DNA of 40,213 nt from Minisyncoccota bacterium (GCA_028718785.1 JAQULB010000001.1:1-40213); one strand, 5' to 3'; shown: positions 1 to 9,176, counted from the stretch's first letter. The notes: generated from the sequence alone by a model not told the origin. Program-made: numbers and translations.

Positions 1-115
1 CAATTCTTTAAAAATTTTAATTGAGGTCATACTTTGGTTTTTCACCCCTACAATGGGGGTGTTTTCATTTTAGCAAAAAATAGAGGTTTTAGTTATTCAT
101 AGGACATTTCGTAAT

Positions 116-394
116 TCAAAGTATATAAAGACGGATAGCTTCTGCGTTTTGCCGGACTGTCAGATAATACCTAACAGAAGATAGATTATTCGTTCCCTTT
201 TCAGAGGAAATTTTCACGGAATCGCCTTGTATTCTCACAATGGCATCCCCAGATATTCTTTCGCCAACAACATCTTTGTCCCCTTGAAAGTATTCACTAC
301 CATTCAAGGAGGTACTAAGAATGACTTCTTCTGCAACAATGTTAGAAACAAAAATAGCCAGAACGATTACAACCAATAAAACCACTCTTTTCAT
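116..394 (-). CDS. hypothetical secreted protein (N-terminal signal-like segment)
   Basis: ORF; hydrophobic N-terminus MKRVVLLVVIVLAIFVSNIVA. Confidence 0.6.
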   Translation of the reverse strand: MKRVVLLVVIVLAIFVSNIVAEEVILSTSLNGSEYFQGDKDVVGERISGDAIVRIQGDSVKISSEKGTNNLSSVRYYLTVRQNAEAIRLYIL

Positions 395-1290
395 TTTTCT
401 TTCTCCTCTTTCTTTTCTTCTCCATAGGCGATAACCGTGCCCATGAAATAAGATATTTTCTGTCTTTTTTGAACTTTTCCAGCTTCAACTTTAGTTTCAG
501 CGGAATCGATAGTTTCTTTTTTTCCTTGAACAACTTTTTGACATTGTTCCTCGTCAAACTTTTTCCCCAACTCTTCCACTTTTGCCAAAGCAGAAGCGTC
601 TGGCTTTATGTTTTTTACGGTTTCGGTTTTAGTTTCTAAAACCCCTTTCTTCAAAACCTCATCCGCCTGAGCCAAAACCGCTATTGCATTTTCTTCTGCA
701 TTACTCACAGGAACATTTACTTGCAACTGTTCCGGCTGTTGGTGTAGAGTACCAACAACTTTTTCAGCAACAATTGGCGTACCCCAAAGCCGATTTATGC
801 TCGGATTTTGATTCCACTGCGTTTTTGCTAATCCCTGCGAAACTTTTCCAACCCTTGATTCATAAACCGCTGGAGTAATAAAGGAAACCTCTTTTTTTTC
901 TGCCACCACAACCTGTTTTTTATTTTCTTCTTTTGGCTTTGTGGCGATTGTTAGTGGAACTGCGCTAACCATCTGTTTCGTCTCAACCACGATTTTTCTC
1001 TGTGGCAATTGTGAAGCTTTTTGACTCTGCTGATTTTGTGGTAAAACCACAATTTCAGTTACTTGCGATGGTTTTTCTTTGCTAAATTTATCCACCGCAA
1101 AATTTTTAATTCCAGTCAACAAATTCTTTGTCGGGACCAGGCCAAAAACATAAAATGCAGTTACGATAGTACATAACATAAAGACGACCACGATAACTTC
1201 AATTATCCGACCGACCATTTTACCAACTTTTCCGTTAACACGAAAAAAATTATGAAACCCTTTTAACCCCTTTCCAACCCACTTAAACAT
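391..1290 (-). CDS. hypothetical single-pass membrane protein, Lys/Glu/Val-rich C-terminal part
   Basis: ORF track 391-1332; the more likely start is MFKWVGKG at 1290, just after the stop of an upstream 31-aa ORF; one TM segment (IIEVIVVVFMLCTIVTAFYVFGL). Confidence 0.6.
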   Translation of the reverse strand: MFKWVGKGLKGFHNFFRVNGKVGKMVGRIIEVIVVVFMLCTIVTAFYVFGLVPTKNLLTGIKNFAVDKFSKEKPSQVTEIVVLPQNQQSQKASQLPQRKIVVETKQMVSAVPLTIATKPKEENKKQVVVAEKKEVSFITPAVYESRVGKVSQGLAKTQWNQNPSINRLWGTPIVAEKVVGTLHQQPEQLQVNVPVSNAEENAIAVLAQADEVLKKGVLETKTETVKNIKPDASALAKVEELGKKFDEEQCQKVVQGKKETIDSAETKVEAGKVQKRQKISYFMGTVIAYGEEKKEEKEK

Positions 1291-1291
1291 T

Positions 1292-1387
1292 TCAATCCTC
1301 CCATATTTCCTTAAAGAAATCCCAAACACCAATAATTATGTGAACCACTAAAGCCGCTGCGAACAAAACCATAAATAGTTTTATCAT
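1292..1387 (-). CDS. 31-aa small membrane protein MIKLFMVLFAAALVVHIIIGVWDFFKEIWED
   Basis: Hand-translated; preceded by GGGAG; stop lies 1 nt before the ATG at 1290. Confidence 0.5.
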   Translation of the reverse strand: MIKLFMVLFAAALVVHIIIGVWDFFKEIWED

Positions 1388-1518
1388 TTTAGAGCTCCCT
1401 GCCTAAAAATTTTAGGTAAAATTCCTCAACAATTATTTAGTTTATTTAGTTATTATAGAGCAAATTATGCTAATACCATACCATATAGTTTCTCAAATGT
1501 CAATTTTTCAGCCGATAC

Positions 1519-1556
1519 AAAACCCCCACCCTGCTAATGCGGGGTGGGGGTTTTAA
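1519..1556 (-). terminator. Rho-independent terminator after rplL
   Basis: AAAACCCCCACCC-loop-GGGTGGGGGTTTT hairpin with T-run. Confidence 0.85.
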
Positions 1557-1592
1557 AATTCTATGTTCTACGGCCTTCGTTCTACGATTTTC

Positions 1593-2003
1593 TTACTTCA
1601 ATTCCACTTTTGCGCCGGCTGCCTCAAACTTCTTTTTCATTTCCTCTGCCTCTTCTTTCTTTACTCCTTCTTTTACCGCTTGAGGAGCTTTTTCTGCTGC
1701 GTCAACCATATCCTTGGCTTCTTTTAAGCCCAATTGAGTTATATCTCTTACTGCTTTAATAACATCAATTTTTTTCTCGCCAATGCCAGTTAGCATAACA
1801 TTGAAAGATGTTTTCTCCTCAGTTGCTTCACCAGCTGCTACTGGGGCGGTGGCCACGGCCATTGCTGGGGCGGCTGAAACGCCAAATTTTTCTTCTAAAA
1901 TTTTCACAAGCTCGGCTAAATCAATAACCGACATCTGCTCAATTTCTTCAACCAATTTTTTAAATTTGGCTGGAACTTCAATTTTTTCTTTTTCGTCTGC
2001 CAT
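1593..2003 (-). CDS. rplL: 50S ribosomal protein L7/L12
   Basis: Characteristic C-terminal domain ([34 protein letters not shown]-like). Confidence 0.97.
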   Translation of the reverse strand: MADEKEKIEVPAKFKKLVEEIEQMSVIDLAELVKILEEKFGVSAAPAMAVATAPVAAGEATEEKTSFNVMLTGIGEKKIDVIKAVRDITQLGLKEAKDMVDAAEKAPQAVKEGVKKEEAEEMKKKFEAAGAKVELK

Positions 2004-2106
2004 AATATTTATAAAAATTTCTAAATCCTAATGTCTAATAACAAATAAAATTATTAAAATTTAATTTGGCATTTTATTAGGCATTTGTCATTAGATATTT
2101 GGAATT

Positions 2107-2652
2107 CTATTGTTTTATCTTTGATAAAACTGTTACTAGACCTTTAATATTTCCATTTAACACATAAACAAAATTTGAAATGGGCGCTTGCATACTTCCC
2201 AATAATTTTCCCACCAACTCTGGCTTGCTTGGCAACTTGGCTAATTCCATTACTCTATCCTGCTCCAAAAATTCTTTTCCCAAAATTCCAGCCAATAACT
2301 TAAGCTGGTCGTTTTTCTTTGAAGCCAAATAAGAAATTTTAGCTGGAGCAACTTCGTCAGTAAATCCAAATATTACCGCCATTTGCCCTTTCATTTCTTT
2401 AATTTTTTCCAAAATAGCATTTTCTTTAGTTGCTTCTATGGATTTACCCCGAACCTGCTGAAGGGCTTTTTCCAGCAAGCTTTTTTTAACCACTTGCATT
2501 AAACAGCCCGCCTCTTTTAATTCATCTCTAAATTGAAAAACTTTTTTTGCGGTTGATGCGCCAAAGTCCACAAAAACGCTAGCTTTTTGTTTGGTAACCT
2601 TATCTTGTAAATCCTTTATAATTTCTTGTTTTTGTTCTTTTGTTTTTGGCAT
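2107..2652 (-). CDS. rplJ: 50S ribosomal protein L10
   Basis: L10 N-terminal pattern (MPKTKEQKQEIIKDLQDKVTKQKASVFVDFGAST); upstream of rplL. Confidence 0.95.
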   Translation of the reverse strand: MPKTKEQKQEIIKDLQDKVTKQKASVFVDFGASTAKKVFQFRDELKEAGCLMQVVKKSLLEKALQQVRGKSIEATKENAILEKIKEMKGQMAVIFGFTDEVAPAKISYLASKKNDQLKLLAGILGKEFLEQDRVMELAKLPSKPELVGKLLGSMQAPISNFVYVLNGNIKGLVTVLSKIKQ

Positions 2653-2667
2653 ATATTTTATAAATTA

Positions 2668-2785
2668 AAAACGGCAACCCGGTTGCCGCAGAAAACCCTT
2701 CGAAAATCTCAGGGCGAGAAACACTTCGTGTCTCAAGCAGGATTTATGGTTTTGACCACCTGCTTTCTGCGACAAATTTATTTAT
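2668..2785 (-). promoter_or_regulatory. Ribosomal L10 leader (autoregulatory mRNA structure)
   Basis: Minus strand GTCGCAGAAAGCAGGTGGTC...ATCCTGCTTGAG...CTGCGGC fits an L10-leader-like CTGC-containing fold immediately 5' of rplJ. Confidence 0.7.
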
Positions 2786-2838
2786 GACTTAAATATACAC
2801 TACCCCAAACTTTTGTCAACCCAAAAAACAAAAACAAC

Positions 2839-3981
2839 CTATCTCAAATACCTTGCTTTAGCTGCTATGTGCTGGCTAAAGGTTTTGCTAAAAATTGTCT
2901 GCCCATTTTTAGCTGACAAATAATACCAATAATCGCTGTTTTGATAATACACTGCCGCTTTAATGCTTTCAAGGCCTGGATTGCAGATTGGCCCGGGAGG
3001 CAATCCCTTATTTCTGTAAGTATTATAAGCTGACTCAAGCTGTAAATCATCAAGCGAAAGTTTTGCTCCAGAATCTCCCATTGCGTAGTTAATAGTGGAG
3101 TCCACCTGCAAAGGCCAGTCCTCTTTGAGGCGTTTCCATAAAATACCAGCCACAATTTGTTTGTCCTTGTAGCTTCGCACTTCTTTTTCCAATATAGACG
3201 CCATTATCATGGTTTCTTTAAGGTTCCCACCTCGCAAATCAATAGAAACTTTTTTTTGAAAATTCATTAAAGCCATTCTAATAATTTTTTCTGGGGTTAT
3301 TGGATATTCAACCTCGTAAGTGTCGGGAAACAAATATCCTTCTAAATCAAAAGTTGGCAAATTAGTATCTATATTATAATCCAAAGTGGCAGAACTGTTA
3401 GCTGATAAGAAATTAAAATCTTTAATTATTTTTTGAAAAGCCAAAGCCCCCAAAGCCGAAGAAATTGAGCTGCTTGTTGTTCCTGTTGTGGATTGTCCTT
3501 GCCACCAAGGAAAAACCCCTTTGCCCGGATTGCCCGCTGTTTCAAAAAATTCTTCTTGCGTAAAAAATCCTTTTTCCTCGCAGTATTTTGCAATATCCAT
3601 TAAATTCCAGCCCGGCAAAATTGTTATTGTTTCTTTTTTAACCCAACCATGGCTAATTATACCCGCTATTTGAGCAGTTGTTGAGCCATAAGGCAAATCA
3701 TAAATGCCCGCTTTTATGTCCATCCATCTGCCCGAAAGTAAAAAATAACTCTCAAGCCAAAATTTTGAATTAATTAATTGCTTTTCTTTTAAGTCATTAG
3801 CCACTTGAACAAAATTTTGCCCTTTTTCAATTGTGTGCAAAATAGTGGTAAATTTTCGGTTTTCAAAACTAGGCGCTTTTTCAATAAAAACATTTTTGTA
3901 AAACAAAAGAGCGAAAAGTATCACTCCCGCCCCAAATACTGAACACAAAGCAACTAATAATGTTTTTAACCTTACTTTCAT
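2839..3981 (-). CDS. mltG: Endolytic transglycosylase MltG (YceG-like)
   Basis: EGYLFPDTYEVE, ASILEKEV, LQVDSTINYA, YNTYRNKGLPPGPICNPG motifs. Confidence 0.95.
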   Translation of the reverse strand: MKVRLKTLLVALCSVFGAGVILFALLFYKNVFIEKAPSFENRKFTTILHTIEKGQNFVQVANDLKEKQLINSKFWLESYFLLSGRWMDIKAGIYDLPYGSTTAQIAGIISHGWVKKETITILPGWNLMDIAKYCEEKGFFTQEEFFETAGNPGKGVFPWWQGQSTTGTTSSSISSALGALAFQKIIKDFNFLSANSSATLDYNIDTNLPTFDLEGYLFPDTYEVEYPITPEKIIRMALMNFQKKVSIDLRGGNLKETMIMASILEKEVRSYKDKQIVAGILWKRLKEDWPLQVDSTINYAMGDSGAKLSLDDLQLESAYNTYRNKGLPPGPICNPGLESIKAAVYYQNSDYWYYLSAKNGQTIFSKTFSQHIAAKARYLR

Positions 3982-3990
3982 TTGTATGTG

Positions 3991-4299
3991 TTATTTTTTA
4001 TCTGGCAGTTTGGCTTTGTCTAAAATTATTTTGTAAAGCCCCTCCAAAAAATCTCCCCCAGCATACCCAATTATAAAGCTTAAAGCCGCAGTAAATGTTC
4101 CGTTTAATGTTAAACCAACTTCTTTTATTGATATTGAAGCCATTAACCCCACAACCCCAGATATAAAAGACATACCCAAAAAATATTTTAAATCAAACGG
4201 AACGCTTTTATAAGAAAACTGGTGTTTTACAAAACCAACCAATCCCCTAACCACTCCCCCAAAAAATCCAGCTAATAAAAGAAAAAAATATATTGACAT
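3991..4299 (-). CDS. hypothetical membrane protein
   Basis: Hydrophobic 102-aa ORF; start codon abuts repeat element A. Confidence 0.6.
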   Translation of the reverse strand: MSIYFFLLLAGFFGGVVRGLVGFVKHQFSYKSVPFDLKYFLGMSFISGVVGLMASISIKEVGLTLNGTFTAALSFIIGYAGGDFLEGLYKIILDKAKLPDKK

Positions 4300-4705
4300 G
4301 TTAGTAATTCTTATTTGAGCGATGAGCTCTGCGAGTTGCGAAAATTAGAAGTACTTACACCCTGTGAAGTAAGATTTGAGGCGACTTTTTAAAAATCTAT
4401 TACCGTAAGATGTTTTTAAATATTTTTCTCTATGCATAGCATCTTTACGGTCAAGGCATGCTTCAGAATATATAAGCTGGAACGGCCTTCTATTTTTGGT
4501 CGAGGAGACACGCCCTTTTTGATGCTCCTCAAATCTTAATTTTAAATTTTCAGTATAACCAATATAGAGCTTCTTATCTTTTTCAGAAAGCAAAACATAA
4601 ATATAGAAATACATGCTCTTTGCTGAAAATTTAAAATTACTTCACGGGGTAAATCCTCCGTAAGCTTGAACTTCACCTGATAGCTCGTTCTCGCTAACGG
4701 ATTAT
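4300..4705 (-). mobile_element. Three-hairpin intergenic element, copy A, carrying a GIY-YIG ORF
   Basis: Arms ccctgtgaagtaa (4360-4372) and ttacttcacgggg (4637-4649) flank the ORF; P1/P3-type side stems; fills the gap between genes. Confidence 0.7.
4345..4614 (-). CDS. GIY-YIG nuclease family protein (single domain)
   Basis: YIYVLLSEKDKKLYIGYTENLKLRFEEHQKG ... YSEACLDRKDAMHREKYLKTSYG. Confidence 0.92.
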   Translation of the reverse strand: MYFYIYVLLSEKDKKLYIGYTENLKLRFEEHQKGRVSSTKNRRPFQLIYSEACLDRKDAMHREKYLKTSYGNRFLKSRLKSYFTGCKYF

Positions 4706-4807
4706 TTACTTAATTAACCCAAGCGTGCTTGAAAAACCTTTTGTTAAAAACAAAACACCCACAATAAAAAGCGCAAGCACTATTAAAACATCCAAAAATT
4801 TCATCAT
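4706..4807 (-). CDS. 33-aa small membrane protein MMKFLDVLIVLALFIVGVLFLTKGFSSTLGLIK
   Basis: Hand-translated; sits exactly between elements A and B. Confidence 0.5.
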   Translation of the reverse strand: MMKFLDVLIVLALFIVGVLFLTKGFSSTLGLIK

Positions 4808-5209
4808 GATAGAAGTCGTTAATGAGGAGCGAAGCGACAAATTTACGAATTCTTACACCCTGTGAAGTAAGATTTGAGGCGACTTTTTAAAAATCTATTA
4901 CCGTAAGATGTTTTTAAATATTTTTCTCTATGCATAGCATCTTTACGGTCAAGGCATGCTTCAGAATATATAAGCTGGAACGGCCTTCTATTTTTGGTCG
5001 AGGAGACACGCCCTTTTTGATGCTCCTCAAATCTTAATTTTAAATTTTCAGTATAACCAATATAGAGCTTCTTATCTTTTTCAGAAAGCAAAACATAAAT
5101 ATAGAAATACATGCTCTTTGCTGAAAATTTAAAATTACTTCACGGGGTAAATCCTCCGTAAATTTCAAGCTTCGGCTATCGCCTCGCTTTCAATAACGGA
5201 TTATTTATT
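4808..5209 (-). mobile_element. Three-hairpin intergenic element, copy B, carrying an identical GIY-YIG ORF
   Basis: 310 bp identical by eye to copy A (4354-4663 vs 4852-5161), with divergent flanking P1/P3 stems. Confidence 0.7.
4843..5112 (-). CDS. GIY-YIG nuclease family protein (second copy)
   Basis: Identical protein to 4345-4614 except the last two residues (KNS vs KYF). Confidence 0.92.
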   Translation of the reverse strand: MYFYIYVLLSEKDKKLYIGYTENLKLRFEEHQKGRVSSTKNRRPFQLIYSEACLDRKDAMHREKYLKTSYGNRFLKSRLKSYFTGCKNS

Positions 5210-5219
5210 ATAAAAAATA

Positions 5220-5253
5220 TGGCTCACACTTGCAAGGTCGCAAAGTATGAGCC
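5220..5253. terminator. Hairpin terminator
   Basis: TGGCTCA-cacTTGC...GCAAagta-TGAGCCA stem. Confidence 0.65.
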
Positions 5254-5259
5254 AGTTGT

Positions 5260-5472
5260 TTAGAAAAAAGATTGTCCAAATTCTTTTCGCCAGTCCTCGA
5301 GCTCTTTTTTCATATCTATTTCAAAAGAATCAAGCTCGAAAATTTTTTCCTCTTCTTTGTTCCTCTGCCTCCCTTTCTCAACCGACAGAACATCGCCAGG
5401 AAGAATCGCTTGATTCCCAGAAAAAAAATCGACTGCTGTCCCATCAGGCAAAATTTTTACTATAGACATCAT
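5260..5472 (-). CDS. hypothetical small protein
   Basis: ATG at 5472 preceded by GAGAGGTG; overlaps the end of the upstream ORF. Confidence 0.6.
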   Translation of the reverse strand: MMSIVKILPDGTAVDFFSGNQAILPGDVLSVEKGRQRNKEEEKIFELDSFEIDMKKELEDWRKEFGQSFF

Positions 5473-5474
5473 TT

Positions 5475-5648
5475 TCACCTCTCAATTCTTTTAGGTTGAA
5501 CATATCCCCTTATATGCGGGACATATGCTGGCGGAAAGGTTTCGTCTACAACTCTACCTGCCCACCAAGAAATTAAACTCTTTACATCCATAGAAACATC
5601 TACGGATATCACAAAGACAAACAATAAAATTACTAAAATACCCCCCAT
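5475..5648 (-). CDS. 57-aa hypothetical protein with N-terminal hydrophobic segment (MGGILVILLFVFVISVDVSMDVKSLISWWAG...)
   Basis: Hand-translated; preceded by GGGGAGAG. Confidence 0.5.
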   Translation of the reverse strand: MGGILVILLFVFVISVDVSMDVKSLISWWAGRVVDETFPPAYVPHIRGYVQPKRIER

Positions 5649-5668
5649 TTAATTTTCTCTCCCCAGCT

Positions 5669-5749
5669 TTAATACAATCTATCTCGACTAATAAACCCCG
5701 CCAAATAAATAAGAGTAGCGCCAATTAGAGATAGCAACCAATTAAACAT
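5669..5749 (-). CDS. 26-aa small membrane protein MFNWLLSLIGATLIYLAGFISRDRLY
   Basis: Hand-translated; strong SD AGGAGGT upstream. Confidence 0.5.
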   Translation of the reverse strand: MFNWLLSLIGATLIYLAGFISRDRLY

Positions 5750-5758
5750 TTTTACCTC

Positions 5759-6415
5759 CTATTTTTTAAACAACCTTAACCTGCGATAAAGCAGGTATGA
5801 ATAAACCACAGGTAACAAAGCCGATGCTAAAATAATAGTTATAAAAAATCCAAATGCGGTTTCGCTTGGCAAAAATATTGTAAAAAATGCTAAAATGCCA
5901 CCTATCACCATTGTTTTGCCAGCAAATTTATGGGTTTTTATCCACACTTCATCGCTTTGCAAAGTCCACGGCGTTTTAATGCCCACAAACCAATTCTTTT
6001 TTATTTTTGGCATAAAAATACCCACAACAATAAAAAATATGCTCAAAAATGGAACCATAAAATACATAATATTTAATTTATGTCCCATTACCGCCAAAAA
6101 AGTAAAAAAGAACATCCCAGCAAATAATAAAACCAACATAAGCCGAATAATATAATATTGTTTTTCAAAGTATTGATAATTTTCTTTTAACGGGTCGGCT
6201 TTTGGCAAAAAAAGCATCAATAAATACACAGCAATTGTTAAAATTGGAAAAAATAAAGCGCCAAAGACCTTGCCACTATATCCGTCAACCTCGCCTACTG
6301 CGTTCCAGTGGGTTGGTATTTTTGTTATACAAGGGGCCATATAAAGCGACAGAGCAAATATGCACATTATAACAATAACAAAAATTGGCGCGATTTCTTT
6401 TTTTGTAATTTTCAT
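5759..6415 (-). CDS. SdpI/DUF1648-like multi-pass membrane protein
   Basis: IPTHWNAVGEVDGYSGK and WFVGIKTPWTLQSDEVWIKTHKFAG motifs. Confidence 0.85.
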   Translation of the reverse strand: MKITKKEIAPIFVIVIMCIFALSLYMAPCITKIPTHWNAVGEVDGYSGKVFGALFFPILTIAVYLLMLFLPKADPLKENYQYFEKQYYIIRLMLVLLFAGMFFFTFLAVMGHKLNIMYFMVPFLSIFFIVVGIFMPKIKKNWFVGIKTPWTLQSDEVWIKTHKFAGKTMVIGGILAFFTIFLPSETAFGFFITIILASALLPVVYSYLLYRRLRLFKK

Positions 6416-6466
6416 TGATATGTTTTTATTAATTTATTATATCTTTTTTTTTAGATTCTTCAAATT

Positions 6467-6503
6467 AAAATACCTACTTGGACGGGGTAAGCCAAGTAAG
6501 TAT
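6467..6503 (-). terminator. Terminator hairpin
   Basis: AAATACcTACTTGGacggggtaaGCCAAGTAaGTATTT. Confidence 0.6.
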
Positions 6504-6511
6504 TTTTTTAT

Positions 6512-7180
6512 TTATGGTTTTGGGATGAATCCCAGAGCAAAACCGTAAATCTTTTCCTTTTCAGAAAAGCTGGTTCTTAGCTCTGGAATTAAAATTCCAA
6601 AACTGACCGGGAAAGCTTTGGACGCTCGCAGAAAAACTTTTTCTGCTCCATAAGCTCCCTCTGCATTTATGCCAAAAAATTTATAACTTATTCCATAAAA
6701 ATTACTGGCATCTTTTGCAGTTGGAACTGCAAGAAAAACAGAAATATTTTTCACTGAAATGCGGGGTCCAAAGGACATGTTTTTGAATGACAGCGGGGTT
6801 ATCAGCCCCAATCCTGCTTCAATATTTTTAGCTGGTTTATAGCGAATATCAACAGCTAAGTTATGAACAGGCGCGCCACCAGCCAATATTGAATCCAATG
6901 TCACATCCAACCAAGGTGCCATGCTTTTTGCGATATATAGTTCAGAAAAACTATTGTCGCTTTTTTTGTCCTGCCAATTAAAAACACAGACACTGGCAGT
7001 TTTACCTGCTGGCAAATTAAAGCACAAAAATCTTGGACCACCATCGTAGCCAATTTTGAAAAATTCAGATACAAAGGTGCGATGGTTTGATGTTAAATCC
7101 GCTGGGTTAGCGGAAAAAGAGTTAAATGCCAACACAACCAAAAACGCACATATTGAAACCGAGAAAAATACTGATTTCAT
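6512..7180 (-). CDS. hypothetical exported protein
   Basis: ORF with signal-like N-terminus MKSVFFSVSICAFLVVLAFNSFSA. Confidence 0.6.
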   Translation of the reverse strand: MKSVFFSVSICAFLVVLAFNSFSANPADLTSNHRTFVSEFFKIGYDGGPRFLCFNLPAGKTASVCVFNWQDKKSDNSFSELYIAKSMAPWLDVTLDSILAGGAPVHNLAVDIRYKPAKNIEAGLGLITPLSFKNMSFGPRISVKNISVFLAVPTAKDASNFYGISYKFFGINAEGAYGAEKVFLRASKAFPVSFGILIPELRTSFSEKEKIYGFALGFIPKP

Positions 7181-7182
7181 TT

Positions 7183-8382
7183 TTATCTCCTGCTTAGCGG
7201 TGGGGCTAAGCTTGGAGGTAAAAACCATATTCTTTCTGCCGTTAATATCGGCAGAACTTCCGTGCTTATCCCAGCCACTGGTTCAAAATAATCTGGCAGT
7301 TTTACCTTTCTTGACAAAATTACGCAGATAAATAACTGGCTTGGCTCTTTCTGTTCTTTGCCTTTATCTTGGTCTTGTTGTCCATGAATTGCCTGGGTAC
7401 TTATTTGCCCTACTGGCTTTTGTTGAAAACCAACAGCAAACAAAGCCATAAAGGGGATCGGCAACATCACCAAGAGATAACCGCTTGCAATGGCCAATTT
7501 TGACCTTTTTACGATCATCTCTGGATTAATATTTGTTTCTCTGCAAGCTTCCACCCAAAGATTTTTCTTTTCTTCGTCAGTAAGGTACCACCTTCCCTGC
7601 TGTCTCATATAAGTAGCAGACAACTTGGCACATTGCCATTCAGTAACTGATTCAATATCAGCATAGGCAATAATTCCAATTGGCCCCTCTAAAATACTGA
7701 AAAAAAGATTTTTTGGCCGTAAAACAAGCTCCTGCAGAATTGACTGTTTCTTTCGCCAAAGCTGAAAAAGAATTAAAAATAAAGCAAATGACAAAAACTT
7801 TAAATAGCTGATAGCTATCCATCCACAAAGCCCCAAAAGCGCCCAGCCAGAAATATGAATTGGTTCACATCCTGCTGGTATAGGCGCCTCTATCTCTGCT
7901 TCATACCAAATTCTCAAATTTCTTGATTCTTCTTCGCGGGAAATTTTCACAGAATCAGGGTAATAACGAGGGAAGTTATCCTCTGCTTGCTGATGCAAAC
8001 AGGTTAATAAACCTTCCATCATTTCAGATAAAGCTATAACATTTCTGTTGGGATAATCACTTTTGCCCTCAAAACTTATTGCTTTTTGAAATTTGTATTT
8101 CAATGGCACAAGGACATTTCTGTCTTGAAAAAAGTTTTTTGGGCTATACTCTTTACCCATTTTTTCAGCTTTAGTTGAAACCTCGTCATATACCCTCCAT
8201 GCTTCATCAACTTCCTTGGCGGTAAAAAAGGACTCCTTTTGCACTCTTTCCATGTTGTCTTTCCAAATCCCTGGCAGATCGTGCCAATTGACAAGGCAAC
8301 AGATAAAAGCCAATACCACTAACCAGTAGACCGGCTTTTTGAATTTATCGCGCGGATTGTTTTCTATCGCGCTTCTATTCAT
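7183..8382 (-). CDS. hypothetical membrane protein
   Basis: 399-aa ORF with several hydrophobic segments. Confidence 0.6.
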   Translation of the reverse strand: MNRSAIENNPRDKFKKPVYWLVVLAFICCLVNWHDLPGIWKDNMERVQKESFFTAKEVDEAWRVYDEVSTKAEKMGKEYSPKNFFQDRNVLVPLKYKFQKAISFEGKSDYPNRNVIALSEMMEGLLTCLHQQAEDNFPRYYPDSVKISREEESRNLRIWYEAEIEAPIPAGCEPIHISGWALLGLCGWIAISYLKFLSFALFLILFQLWRKKQSILQELVLRPKNLFFSILEGPIGIIAYADIESVTEWQCAKLSATYMRQQGRWYLTDEEKKNLWVEACRETNINPEMIVKRSKLAIASGYLLVMLPIPFMALFAVGFQQKPVGQISTQAIHGQQDQDKGKEQKEPSQLFICVILSRKVKLPDYFEPVAGISTEVLPILTAERIWFLPPSLAPPLSRR

Positions 8383-8527
8383 TGGTCTACCTCTCTAACT
8401 TTAAGTTAATTGTTAATAGTTAAAGAACATACCCCGATTTTGGCTTTTATCCTACAACGTTAAAAGCACTCTGTCAAACAAAAAATGGCTCAAAAGCCAC
8501 CTTACCCGCTATTAAAATTTTCAAAAA

Positions 8528-8990
8528 TTATTTAAGCTTATATAAAATTAAACGAAGTTTTTTACTCTTCGCTACTATTTCTTTTTTTAATCCGCTTTTT
8601 TTTAATTATTTTTCAAGTATATCTTCATCCCCGCCTTCAAAGCCAAAACCTAAATATAAAGCGCCATTTTTCTTGAGGTATTTTTTCCCCTGTAAAATAA
8701 ATCGCGAAATAGCTCTATATTCTGCGTCAAAGTTTCCTTTTTGCTCAAGAGTTATTTTTTGCTCTTTTTCTTCTGGCACTTTTACCCAAGGAGTATTCCA
8801 ATAAATTAAATCAAACTTTTCAGTTGGCTTAATTCTTGAAAAAACATCACTGTAGCGTGTTTCTAAATTTTTTAGTTTGAATTTTCAAACCAAAAACTTC
8901 TTTTGGATTTACAAAATAAGGAAATTTTTCTTTCTGAGATTCCTCAATTTTCCCTTTGGCTAAATTTATAATTTTCCAATCGTAACTTAT
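8528..8990 (-). pseudogene. Decayed class I SAM-methyltransferase fragment
   Basis: Frame-broken reading DLIYWNTPWVKVPEEKEQ...RFILQGKKYLKKNGALYLGFGFEGGDEDIL / SGLKKEIVAKSKKLRLILYK; two frameshifts; N-terminus missing next to tRNA-Trp. Confidence 0.65.
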
Positions 8991-8995
8991 ATAAG

Positions 8996-9066
8996 CGGGT
9001 CTGCCAGGAGTCGGACCCGGAACAGCCGTTTTGGAGACGGCAGTTATACCATTTAACTACAGACCC
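8996..9066 (-). tRNA. tRNA-Trp (CCA)
   Basis: GGGTCTG/CAGACCC acceptor; anticodon loop CTCCAAA; T-loop GGGTCCGACTCC. Confidence 0.93.
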
Positions 9067-9176
9067 AGCCAATTCGCCTTTGGCGAATTGGAATTTTTAA
9101 TTTCTAAAAATTTTGTTTAGAATTTAGGATTTAGATATTATAATTTCCCAATGCTTGGCTTTGCCAGCGTTGGGCT

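Noticed and set aside
4300-5209. CRISPR array
   Set aside because: Only two long copies of ~310 bp containing an ORF; no short regularly spaced repeats or cas genes.
4300-5209. Group I intron hosting the GIY-YIG ORF
   Set aside because: Elements lie between genes rather than inside them, and I could not identify group I P7/P3-like core sequences.
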